Below the pieces are notes generated by a model. The model was not told the origin of the DNA, made no database searches, and saw only the letters and a program-made list of their open reading frames with translations. DNA of 6,324 bases from an uncultured Collinsella sp. (GTDB lineage Bacteria; Actinomycetota; Coriobacteriia; Coriobacteriales; Coriobacteriaceae), in NCBI GenBank assembly GCA_900752475.1, contig CAADVJ010000192.1:1-6324 (forward strand), written 5' to 3'. Positions 1-6,101 of this stretch are shown in pieces; the first letter of the stretch is position 1, and every line of letters begins with the position of its first letter. The translations under genes and the position numbers were made by a program.

Positions 1-1
1 C

Positions 2-70
2 AACCTGATCGCCCTCGTGATGCTCAGGTGCTCGGACCTGAAGCCGGCCCTGCCGGGGCGCGAGGCGTAG
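2..70 (+). CDS. 3' end of a probable transposase gene (left copy, partial)
   Basis: An open frame enters from the left edge and ends at TAG (68-70). It gives 22 residues, with core LVMLRCSDLKPALPGREA. The same frame, stop and trailing DNA occur inverted at the right edge, so this is one gene present in at least two copies. The stop lies only 29 bp before the point where the two copies stop matching, which is the usual layout for a transposase ending close to its insertion sequence's terminal repeat. I cannot place the family from so short a C-terminus. Calling it a transposase is therefore inference from copy number and architecture, not from a recognised domain. Confidence 0.45.
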   Translation, partial: NLIALVMLRCSDLKPALPGREA

Positions 71-99
71 GGACTACCCACACGAACTCACGAAGGCTC
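4..99. repeat. Long inverted repeat, left arm (probable IS end)
   Basis: These 96 bp are identical to the reverse complement of 6229-6324. The match includes the end of a coding frame and then 29 bp of non-coding sequence from GGACTACCC to GAAGGCTC. Similarity stops sharply after base 99, with no matching short duplication in the flanks (TTTTTTAG here; AAATAAAC after the right copy, read in the same sense). This suggests two independent insertions of one element rather than the two ends of a single insertion. The repeat runs off the right window edge, so its true length is unknown. Confidence 0.85.
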
Positions 100-167
100 T
101 TTTTTAGCTGCCCTATGTCAAATGCGGCCCCATGTTTCGAAGGCTACGGATGGGGTAGCTAAAAAAG
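99..167. repeat. Large imperfect hairpin at the mobile-element boundary
   Basis: Bases 99-115 pair with 151-167 over 17 positions, two of them G-T wobbles, around a 35-nt loop. The core is TTTTTTAGCT facing AGCTAAAAAA. A competing inner helix pairs CCCCAT (128-133) with ATGGGG (150-155). There is no T-run after the 3' arm on either strand, so it is not a standard intrinsic terminator. It sits directly beyond the end of the left element copy and could limit read-through from it, but that is a guess. Confidence 0.4.
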
Positions 168-192
168 CCCCGTCCCAAAAAGACTACCCCTA

Positions 193-220
193 CCTTACAC
201 AACGGTAAGGCAAGCGTAAG
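193..220. promoter_or_regulatory. Candidate response-regulator operator upstream of the transporter
   Basis: CCTTAC (193-198) and GTAAGG (205-210) form a perfect 6-bp dyad around ACAACG. The inner part, TTACA-CAAC-GGTAA (195-208), differs at one base from TnACA-N4-TGTAA, the pattern described for BceR-type regulators of bacitracin transporters in Firmicutes. GTAAG recurs at 205-209 and 216-220, an 11-bp direct repeat of about one helical turn, as OmpR-family regulators favour. The position, about 50-60 bp before a possible -10 box, fits an activator site. The motif is short and could occur by chance. Confidence 0.35.
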
Positions 221-245
221 CCATATCGATGGTAGCCGACTCGTC

Positions 246-283
246 TTCTTGCGACTATAGATGCCGTAGACTAATCGCAAGAA
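246..283. promoter_or_regulatory. 9-bp dyad around the -10 region and ribosome site of the transporter operon
   Basis: TTCTTGCGA (246-254) and TCGCAAGAA (275-283) are perfect complements separated by 20 bp. The gap contains TATAGA (256-261), the best -10 candidate; no good -35 box precedes it. The right arm ends inside the AAAGGA ribosome site (282-287) of the gene starting at 294. It could be an operator across the promoter or, if transcription starts further upstream, a leader hairpin that partly covers the ribosome site. Confidence 0.35.
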
Positions 284-293
284 AGGACTCGGT

Positions 294-1079
294 ATGCAAA
301 CCACGCACATGGCGACCCCGGTACTGGAGGTCGCGCATCTCGAAAAGGTATATGGAGCGCTGGGCAACGTGACCCGCGCGCTCAACGACGTCAGCTTTAC
401 CGTCAACCGCGGCGAATTTGTGGGCATCATGGGCGCCTCGGGCTCGGGCAAGTCGACGTTGCTCAACTGCGTCTCGACCATCGATAGCGCCACGAGCGGC
501 ACGATCCGCATCAACGGGCAGGACGTAACACGCATGAAGCAGGCTAAGCTTTCGCAGTTCCGCCGCGAGGAGCTCGGCTTTATCTTCCAGGACTCCAACC
601 TGCTCGATACGCTCACGGCACGCGAGAACATCGCCCTGCCGCTCACCATCGCCCGTACAAACTCAGCAGAGATCTCGACCCGCGTGCAGGATGTGGCAGC
701 GCGCCTTTCCATCAGTCAGGTGCTCGACAAGTATCCCTACCAAATGTCCGGCGGCCAGCAGCAGCGCGTCGCCGCGGCTCGCGCGCTCGTCACCGACCCC
801 ACCATGATTATGGCCGCCGAGCCCACCGGCGCCCTCGATTCCAAGAGCGCTCGCCTGCTGCTCGAGAGCCTAGAGGCCCTCAACCGCCGCCTGCGCGCCA
901 CCGTGCTCATGGTCACGCACGACAGCTTTGCCGCCAGCTACACGAGCCGTGTGCTGTTTATCCGCGACGGCAAGATCTTCACCGAGCTGCGCCGCGGCGA
1001 CACCGACCGCCGAGAGTTCTTCGACCGCATTATGGAGGTCGTTGCCATGATGGGCGGTGAGGGCTCCGATGCTCTGTAA
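294..1079 (+). CDS. BceA-type ABC transporter ATP-binding protein (Walker B Asp replaced by Ala)
   Basis: This is the ATPase subunit of a MacB/BceA-class exporter-like transporter, which works with the FtsX-type permease encoded next to it. Such pairs sense and remove peptide antibiotics that act on cell-wall lipid intermediates. The 261 residues cover one full nucleotide-binding domain: Walker A GASGSGKST (47-55), Q-loop Gln99 in FIFQDSNLLD, signature MSGGQ (151-155), catalytic Glu176, D-loop ALD (180-182) and switch His209 in MVTHD. The C-terminal tail (FFDRIMEVVAMMGG) is typical of BceA proteins. The unusual point is MIMAAEPTG (171-179): family members normally have ADEPTG, so the Mg-coordinating Asp is Ala175 (codon GCC, one base from GAC). 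The start is ATG 294 with AAAGGA 6 nt upstream; ATG 309 is a weaker alternative. The gene overlaps the permease gene by 11 bp. The substrate is not shown by the sequence. Confidence 0.9.
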   Translation: MQTTHMATPVLEVAHLEKVYGALGNVTRALNDVSFTVNRGEFVGIMGASGSGKSTLLNCVSTIDSATSGTIRINGQDVTRMKQAKLSQFRREELGFIFQDSNLLDTLTARENIALPLTIARTNSAEISTRVQDVAARLSISQVLDKYPYQMSGGQQQRVAAARALVTDPTMIMAAEPTGALDSKSARLLLESLEALNRRLRATVLMVTHDSFAASYTSRVLFIRDGKIFTELRRGDTDRREFFDRIMEVVAMMGGEGSDAL

Positions 1080-3306
1080 ACTCGCTTGGGGCAACGTCCG
1101 CCGCGCCGGCCGCGACTACCTCGTCTACCTTTTGACGCTCACCCTGGGCGTCACGGTCTTCTATGCCTTTAACACCATCTCGATGCAGGTCGACATCGCC
1201 GGCATCGATGAAGAGGGCTTGGCGCAGGTTATGGGCAGCATGCTCGGCAACCTGACGTACTTTTTGGCCGGTGTCATGGCCTTTTTGATGGTGTATGCCA
1301 ATAACTTCATCATGAAACGCCGCAAGAAGGAGTTTGGCCTGTACCAGGTGCTCGGCATGGGGCGCGGGCGCGTCGCCACGATCATGGCGCTCGAGACCGT
1401 GATCGTCTCGGTCGTGGCCTTTGTCGCCGGCATTGTGTTGGGTATGGGACTCTCCCAGCTCATGACGTTCTTTACGGCCTCGCTCTTTAAGACACAGATC
1501 GCCAATTTCCACTTCTTTTTCTCGGTGCATGCGTTCAATCTGACCCTTGCCTGCATGCTCGTAATGTTTGTGCTCACGCTACTGCTGAACCTTCGCGCCG
1601 TGCGTCGTACCAAACTCATCGAGCTTATGGGTGCCGAGCGTCGCAACGAGAGCATCAAGACGCGCAACCCCTGGATCGCGATTGCCATCTTTGCTGTGGG
1701 CGTGGTGCTTGTGGGCGTGGCCTATTACCGTCTGCTACGTGATGGGTTCCCGCTAACCGCGACGGACAGCAAGCTGCAAGAGGCCATGAACCAGTTTGGT
1801 ATTACGACCGCTATGGTTACCGTGGGCACCTTTGCCCTGTTCTGGGGGCTCTCGGGCATGCTCATCAAGCTGCTGCAGAGTCTGCGCGGCGTGTATTGGC
1901 GCGGCCTCAATATGTTTACCGTGCGTCAGCTTTCGGCCAAGGTCAATACGGTGTGCTTTTCGATGGGCGTCATCGCGATGATTCTGTTCCTCGCCATTAC
2001 CTCGGTGACTTGCGGTATGTCGATCGCCAACGTGATGAACGAAAACCTGGAGCGCTATAATCCGGCCGACATGTCGCAGACGTATATCTATTACGCGCCC
2101 GATACGCTCGACTACTACAAAGAGTATGTCAATCCGTCTGAGGCCGATCGCATGGTGCTGGCCGATAGTACGGTCGATTTGTACTCCGCATGGCACGGCG
2201 ATCGTGTCGACCCCGATAACGTTGCAGACGGTATTAAGGGCAAGTCGGCGGACAACAACGACGAGACCGGCAAGAAGGTCAATATCGCCGATGTTGCCGG
2301 CGAGCATGTACAGATCGATTCGTATCTGAGCTACCCGCTTGGCGGCTCGGATCCATCGGTGACTTCAAGTGAGATGTGCAAGACCATGGGCGAAAAGCTC
2401 CCCAAGGCGTTCGAGGGCAGCAGCGCCGACATGACAGGCCTGTCTGTGACGCCGGCAAGTCAGTACAACAAACTGCGCCAGATGATGGGCAAGGAGCCGG
2501 TGCACATCGGTCACGACCAGTATCTGCTCACGTGTGATATGGGCGGCGAGCTGGTCGATCTGTACACCAAGTATATGGCTGGCGGCCATACCCTTACCTT
2601 GGGCGGGCATACGCTCAAGCCCGCAACCGATAAGTCGGACGAAGATACGGCGGCCATCGCCAACTCGGCGATGGGCAGTAATGGGGGTACCGTCGTCGTT
2701 GCCGACGAGCTGTTGTCCCAACTTAATCTGCAGCCGTATTCCAGTAGCCTGCTCGTTAACTACAAACAGGGGATGGATACGACCGAGGCAGACGAGAGCA
2801 TTAAATACACTGTGCTCGACAATCTGCTCGTTGACGGCAAGGAGTCGGGGTCGTGGGGAACCTTCATCACACGCTCCGAGATGTACACGCAAGCAGCGCA
2901 AATGAACGGTCTTATTAGCTACCTAGCCATCTACATCGGCTTTGTATTGGTCGTTGCATGCGCGGCGATTCTGTCGATTCAGCAACTCTCCAACGTGGCC
3001 GACGGCAGCCGCAGTTATCGTGTACTGGCACAGATCGGCTGCGACGACCGCCAGATTCGACATTCGGTGATGGCGCAGCAAGCGGTATTCTTCCTGTTCC
3101 CGCTGGCAGTGGGCCTGGCGCACTCCTTTGTGGCACTTAAGGTGATCATCGAGCTGGTAAGCATTTTCGGAAATATGAGCATTGGCGGCACCGTGGGCCT
3201 CACCTGTGCAATCTTCCTGGCGGCCTACGGCGGCTACTTCCTGGTGACCTACCTCATGAGCACCGGCATGGTACAAGCCGCCATCGCCACCCGCTACAGC
3301 GAGTAA
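1069..3306 (+). CDS. BceB-type FtsX-like ABC transporter permease
   Basis: This is the membrane subunit for the preceding ATPase. I chose ATG 1069 because the protein then opens MLCKLAWGNVRRAGRDYL, matching the usual start of BceB proteins, and GAGGG lies 5 nt before it. GTG 1057 would add four residues. The 745-residue product has about ten hydrophobic segments near 18-38, 62-80, 107-130, 155-175, 202-220, 246-268, 298-318, 614-637, 671-694 and 708-732. The motif RRKKEFGLYQVLGM (84-97) after helix 2 is the familiar FtsX-type cytoplasmic loop. A hydrophilic region of about 290 residues (320-613) lies between helices 7 and 8, where BceB proteins carry their extracellular sensor domain. It is longer than the roughly 200 residues usual in the family, which explains the length of 745 against about 650. 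In Bce modules this subunit both moves or releases the peptide-bound target and signals to a BceS-type kinase. No kinase or regulator gene is present here. Confidence 0.9.
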   Translation: MLCKLAWGNVRRAGRDYLVYLLTLTLGVTVFYAFNTISMQVDIAGIDEEGLAQVMGSMLGNLTYFLAGVMAFLMVYANNFIMKRRKKEFGLYQVLGMGRGRVATIMALETVIVSVVAFVAGIVLGMGLSQLMTFFTASLFKTQIANFHFFFSVHAFNLTLACMLVMFVLTLLLNLRAVRRTKLIELMGAERRNESIKTRNPWIAIAIFAVGVVLVGVAYYRLLRDGFPLTATDSKLQEAMNQFGITTAMVTVGTFALFWGLSGMLIKLLQSLRGVYWRGLNMFTVRQLSAKVNTVCFSMGVIAMILFLAITSVTCGMSIANVMNENLERYNPADMSQTYIYYAPDTLDYYKEYVNPSEADRMVLADSTVDLYSAWHGDRVDPDNVADGIKGKSADNNDETGKKVNIADVAGEHVQIDSYLSYPLGGSDPSVTSSEMCKTMGEKLPKAFEGSSADMTGLSVTPASQYNKLRQMMGKEPVHIGHDQYLLTCDMGGELVDLYTKYMAGGHTLTLGGHTLKPATDKSDEDTAAIANSAMGSNGGTVVVADELLSQLNLQPYSSSLLVNYKQGMDTTEADESIKYTVLDNLLVDGKESGSWGTFITRSEMYTQAAQMNGLISYLAIYIGFVLVVACAAILSIQQLSNVADGSRSYRVLAQIGCDDRQIRHSVMAQQAVFFLFPLAVGLAHSFVALKVIIELVSIFGNMSIGGTVGLTCAIFLAAYGGYFLVTYLMSTGMVQAAIATRYSE

Positions 3307-3319
3307 CCTTCTAGTCCAG

Positions 3320-3359
3320 AACCACCACAAAGGGGACAGGCACCTTTGTGGTGGTTTTT
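3320..3359 (+). terminator. Intrinsic terminator of the bceAB-like operon
   Basis: Bases 3320-3333 pair perfectly with 3343-3356 (14 bp) around the 9-nt loop GGACAGGCA, and the 3' arm runs into TTTTT (3355-3359). It begins 14 bp after the permease stop codon. The structure is near-symmetric, but the T-run favours termination of rightward transcription, which isolates the transporter operon from aguA. Confidence 0.9.
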
Positions 3360-3366
3360 ACGTCTA

Positions 3367-3501
3367 TCTCAATCTGTAACATATGGCTGGCAAAATTGCC
3401 TCTATCTGTTATAGATTGAGATTGTTTATCTCGAGCCATACGGTTGTCTCAATCTGTAACAACAAGACGGGGATTCGGCCCCTAGATGTTACAGATCGAG
3501 A
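3367..3501. repeat. Four alternating 15-bp repeats at exact 40-bp spacing
   Basis: TCTCAATCTGTAACA occurs at 3367-3381 (forward) and 3447-3461 (forward, identical). Its reverse complement occurs at 3407-3421 and 3487-3501, each with one change. Starts are 3367, 3407, 3447 and 3487, so the period is exactly 40 bp, orientation alternates, and all three gaps are 25 bp of unrelated sequence. Copies 1-2 and 3-4 can each fold into a long hairpin. The second has two extra outer pairs (17 positions, one mismatch) and an inner GGGG/CCCC helix at 3469-3472 and 3479-3482. The first has GGCAA/TTGCC at 3389-3393 and 3396-3400. It may be a phased operator set for aguA or two tandem REP/REPIN-like palindromes. 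Confidence 0.85.
3387..3415 (+). promoter_or_regulatory. Candidate aguA promoter inside the repeat array
   Basis: CTGGCA (3387-3392) and TATAGA (3410-3415) are separated by 17 bp and match the sigma-70 boxes at four of six positions each. The -10 lies within the second 15-bp repeat. Repeat 1 would then be upstream of the promoter, repeat 2 across the -10, and repeats 3 and 4 in a leader of about 110 nt. A weaker alternative is TTGAGA (3416-3421) with TACGGT (3439-3444), also at 17 bp. Confidence 0.35.
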
Positions 3502-3530
3502 CATCGGTCGTTTGATTTGGAGGAAGCCTT

Positions 3531-4736
3531 ATGCGCACGATCACCGAGTCCGAGTCCACCCCTAAGGCCGACGGCTTTTTTATGCCCGCTGAGTTCGCCC
3601 CACAGGATCGCGTGTGGATGGGCTGGCCCCATCGCACCGATACCTGGGCCCATGGTGCCAAGCCGGCTCAGAAGCAGTATGCCGTCATCGCTCGCGCCAT
3701 CGCCGAGTTCACCCCGGTCACCATGTGCGCCAACCAGGCCGACTACGCCAACTGCAAGGCCGCCTTTGAGGAAGACGAGAACGTCACCGTTATCGAGATG
3801 ACCACCGACGACGCTTGGTTCCGCGACACCGCTGCCACTTTTGTTATCAATGGCAAGGGCGATAAGCGCGCCAACCACTGGCACTTCAACGCCTACGGCG
3901 GCCTCGTCGACGGCCTCTATTTCCCGTGGGACAAGGACGAGCAGATTGCCCTTAAGATGGCTGAGCTTTCCGGCTGCCGTCGCTATCGTCCCGATGACAT
4001 GATCCTCGAGGGCGGTTCCATTACCGTCGACGGCGAAGGCACCGTGGTCGTGACCGACCAGTGCCTGCTTTCCCCGGGCCGCACCTGCTCTGCGGTTCTG
4101 GAGGAGGAAGAGGATCCCGAGTCCATCTGGCCCAAGTTCCACAAGAAGTTTGAGCCCTGGAGTGAGGAACTTCGCGCCTATATGGACGAGCACCTCAAGG
4201 ATTACCTGGGTGTCGAGAAGGTCATCTGGGTTAAGGAGGGCATCGACTCCGAGGAGACCAACGGCCACATCGATGATGTCGCTACGTTCATCGCTCCGGG
4301 CGTCATGGCTTGCATCTGGACCGACGATCCCGAGTATCCGTTCTACGAGCAGTGCCACGCTGCCTACGAGACCCTCTCCAACGCCGTTGACGCCAAGGGC
4401 CGCAAGATGAAGGTCTACAAGCTCTGCATGCCCGTGAACCCGCTGTTCGTGGACCAGGCTTCCTGCGACACCATCGACGCCGACGAGAACGCCGAGCCGC
4501 GCGTCGCCGACGAGCCGCTGATTGCCTCCTACATGAACTACCTGGTCACCAACCACGGCGTTATCGTCCCGCAGTACGGCGACGAGAACGATCAGCTTGC
4601 CGTTGACACGCTCCAGAAGATCTACGACGAGGTCTGGGGCGAGGGCGTCTACAAGTGCGTCGGCGTTCAGTCCGAGCAGGTCGTCTTCGGTGGTGGAAAT
4701 ATCCACTGCATTACGCAGCAGGAGCCCTCGGCGTAA
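3531..4736 (+). CDS. aguA: Agmatine deiminase
   Basis: This cytoplasmic enzyme hydrolyses agmatine to N-carbamoylputrescine and ammonia (EC 3.5.3.12), a step from arginine to putrescine. The 401 residues carry the family's conserved blocks in order: TDDAWFRD (92-99), WHFNAYGG (117-124), LEGG (159-162), NGHIDD (244-249, His246) and GGGNIHC (387-393). Cys393 is the expected nucleophile, acting with His246 and the acidic residues of the earlier blocks. It is some 30 residues longer than the common length of about 365-375. The extra sequence probably includes the acidic stretch at 191-197 and the region near 310-328. ATG 3531 has GGAGGA 6 nt upstream. It is a single-gene unit: a terminator separates it from the transporter, the next gene converges on it, and no carbamoyltransferase (aguB/ptcA), antiporter or LuxR-type regulator lies nearby. 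Control probably acts through the repeat array just upstream. Confidence 0.93.
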   Translation: MRTITESESTPKADGFFMPAEFAPQDRVWMGWPHRTDTWAHGAKPAQKQYAVIARAIAEFTPVTMCANQADYANCKAAFEEDENVTVIEMTTDDAWFRDTAATFVINGKGDKRANHWHFNAYGGLVDGLYFPWDKDEQIALKMAELSGCRRYRPDDMILEGGSITVDGEGTVVVTDQCLLSPGRTCSAVLEEEEDPESIWPKFHKKFEPWSEELRAYMDEHLKDYLGVEKVIWVKEGIDSEETNGHIDDVATFIAPGVMACIWTDDPEYPFYEQCHAAYETLSNAVDAKGRKMKVYKLCMPVNPLFVDQASCDTIDADENAEPRVADEPLIASYMNYLVTNHGVIVPQYGDENDQLAVDTLQKIYDEVWGEGVYKCVGVQSEQVVFGGGNIHCITQQEPSA

Positions 4737-4748
4737 CTGTCTGTCTTC

Positions 4749-4836
4749 CCGAGGCACGGCACCTTGCCCTTCAATCGTCGGGCATGACCCTTGAGGTCTA
4801 TGCCCTCCTCTTTCGCGGGATTCTGCCGCACCTCGG
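4749..4836 (+). terminator. Nested hairpins after aguA, possible terminator
   Basis: The inner hairpin at 4780-4805 pairs GGGCATGACC with GGTC-T-ATGCCC (10 bp, one bulged T) around CTTGA, then runs into the moderately T-rich TCCTCTTT. It starts 44 nt after the aguA stop and is the best terminator candidate for that gene, though the T-run is poor. An outer helix pairs CCGAGG-CA-CGGC (4749-4760) with GCCG-CA-CCTCGG (4825-4836), ten base pairs with a 2x2 internal loop, enclosing it. Confidence 0.4.
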
Positions 4837-5041
4837 AAACCCAGCCGATCAATCGGACCGACGTAGCTAGTTATCGCATTAGTCATTGGTGCCAACCCTG
4901 GCAACAATGCAGGTCGAAAAACGTCAGCGAAAACCCGCCAGAGCGAGCAAGGTGCCTTGAAACGAGGCGGCATTGATCTTTTGATCATGCCGCCGAAGTT
5001 GAAAGGCAGATTGCCGTTCTGGCGGGGTTGCAGCGTCGAGC
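4837..5041. other. Gene-free convergent intergenic stretch rich in inverted repeats
   Basis: No convincing gene is seen. Several dyads are: CCGAT/ATCGG (4845-4849 and 4852-4856), CATTG/CAATG (4884-4888 and 4905-4909) with an inner GCCA/TGGC, and CAAGG/CCTTG (4948-4952 and 4955-4959). The strongest is GGCGGCAT with ATGCCGCC at 4966-4994, which has a second 4-bp helix and a TTTT loop. An outer helix, CCCGCCAG (4934-4941) with CTGGCGGG (5019-5026), encloses the last two. No T-run follows any of them. The region could be an untranslated RNA, overlapping 3' ends or a decayed repeat element; the sequence does not decide. Confidence 0.4.
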
Positions 5042-5071
5042 AGTTACGCGGTTTGGTAAAACCGCGTAACT
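5042..5071 (-). terminator. Perfect 13-bp hairpin at the aroF stop codon
   Basis: Bases 5042-5054 pair without mismatch with 5059-5071 around the loop GGTA. The two outermost base pairs use the first two stop-codon positions of the minus-strand gene (stop TAG at 5072-5070). Neither side has a T-run outside the stem, so it is not a textbook intrinsic terminator. It may be a tail-less terminator of the kind proposed for GC-rich actinobacteria, or a 3'-end stabiliser. Confidence 0.5.
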
Positions 5072-6101
5072 AAATACGTTCCGCGATCTCGTGGATGAGG
5101 TAGTCGGTCTTTTCCCAGCCCAGGCACGGGTCGGTGATCGACTTGCCAAAGACGCCGCCGTCGACCGGCTGGTTGCCGTCCTCCAGGTAGGACTCGATCA
5201 TAAAGCCCTTGACCAGCTTAGAGATGGACTCGTTGCGGCGGCAGCTGTCGAGCACCTCCTTGCAAATGCGGTACTGCTCCAGCGGACGCTTGCCCGAGTT
5301 GTCATGGTTGCAGTCGATGATCGCTGCCGGATTGGCGTAGCCGGCATGCTCGGTATAGCGCTCGGCCAGGCGCTCCAGGTGTTCGTAGTGGTAGTTGGGG
5401 TAGGTACGCCCATCGAGACCGATGTAGCCACGCATAACGGCGTGTGCGAGCGGGTTGCCGTCGCACTCGACCTCCCAGTTGCGGAAGATGAAGCTCTGGT
5501 GCGCCTGCGCGGCGTAAATGGAGTTGAGCATAACGGTGGTAGAGCCGGCAGTGGGATTCTTCATGCCAACGGGTACCGAAATGCCGCTCGATACCAGGCG
5601 ATGCTCCTGGTTTTCGACCGAGCGTGCGCCCACGGCAACATAGCTCAGCAGGTCAACGAGGTATTGGTAGTTGGACGGATAGAGCATCTCGTCGGCGGTG
5701 AAGAAGCCCGTTTCCTCAATAACGCGCAGGTGCATATGGCGGATGGCCTTGACGCCCTCGAGCAGGTCGTCGGGAGCCTCGGGGTTGGGGTTGTGCAGAA
5801 GGCCCTTGTAGCCGGTGCCCTTGGTGCGCGGCTTATTGGTGTAGACGCGCGGAATGATGATGAGCTTGTCCTTGACCTCCTCGGCGGTCTTGGCCAGTCG
5901 GTTCATGTACTCAAGCACCGAATCCTCGCGGTCGGCAGAGCACGGGCCGATGATGAGCACCTTGCGTGCGTCCTCGCCGGTAAAGACTTTGGCGACCTCG
6001 GCGTCAAATGCCTGCTTTTTGGCGGTAAGCTCGGCAGAAAGCGGCATTTCCTCGCGGATCTCCATGGGGATCGGCAACTTGCGTTTGAATTCCATGGCCA
6101 T
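5070..6101 (-). CDS. aroF: 3-deoxy-7-phosphoheptulonate (DAHP) synthase, class I
   Basis: This enzyme joins phosphoenolpyruvate and erythrose 4-phosphate, the first step of the shikimate pathway to aromatic amino acids (EC 2.5.1.54). The 343 residues match the E. coli AroF/G/H type in length and motifs. These are IIGPCSADRE (50-59, metal-ligand Cys54), RVYTNKPRTKGTGYKG (85-100, substrate-binding Arg85, Lys90 and Arg92), GARSVENQ (158-165), DCNHDNSGK (263-271, His266), GFMIESYLEDGNQP (299-312, Glu303) and GKSITDPCLGWEKTD (319-333, Asp324). The four metal ligands are intact. Relative to E. coli, the KPRT loop has one extra residue and Tyr98 where Trp is usual. ATG 6101 has GAGGAGG ending 5 nt upstream; the second ATG (6095) is in frame but worse spaced. 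Which aromatic amino acid inhibits it cannot be read from the sequence, so the symbol denotes the family rather than a specific isozyme. The gene stands alone and converges on aguA. Confidence 0.93.
   Translation of the reverse strand: MAMEFKRKLPIPMEIREEMPLSAELTAKKQAFDAEVAKVFTGEDARKVLIIGPCSADREDSVLEYMNRLAKTAEEVKDKLIIIPRVYTNKPRTKGTGYKGLLHNPNPEAPDDLLEGVKAIRHMHLRVIEETGFFTADEMLYPSNYQYLVDLLSYVAVGARSVENQEHRLVSSGISVPVGMKNPTAGSTTVMLNSIYAAQAHQSFIFRNWEVECDGNPLAHAVMRGYIGLDGRTYPNYHYEHLERLAERYTEHAGYANPAAIIDCNHDNSGKRPLEQYRICKEVLDSCRRNESISKLVKGFMIESYLEDGNQPVDGGVFGKSITDPCLGWEKTDYLIHEIAERI

Noticed and set aside
72..189. GACTACCC repeated at 72-79 and 182-189
   Set aside because: A single 8-mer pair near a repeat end is likely coincidence. 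It does not extend and has no third copy at this spacing.
3367..3501. CRISPR-like array (15-bp repeats with 25-bp spacers)
   Set aside because: Repeats are too short, alternate in orientation and number only four. No cas genes or leader are present. The even spacing is real, but the class is wrong.
4791..4976. Small 61-codon plus-strand frame in the convergent intergenic region
   Set aside because: No good ribosome site, atypical composition for the neighbouring genes and no family resemblance. The inverted repeats explain the region better.
3489..4988. 499-codon open frame on the minus strand opposite aguA
   Set aside because: It lies antisense to a clearly identified enzyme, the translation has no recognisable motif, and long antisense frames are common in GC-rich coding DNA.
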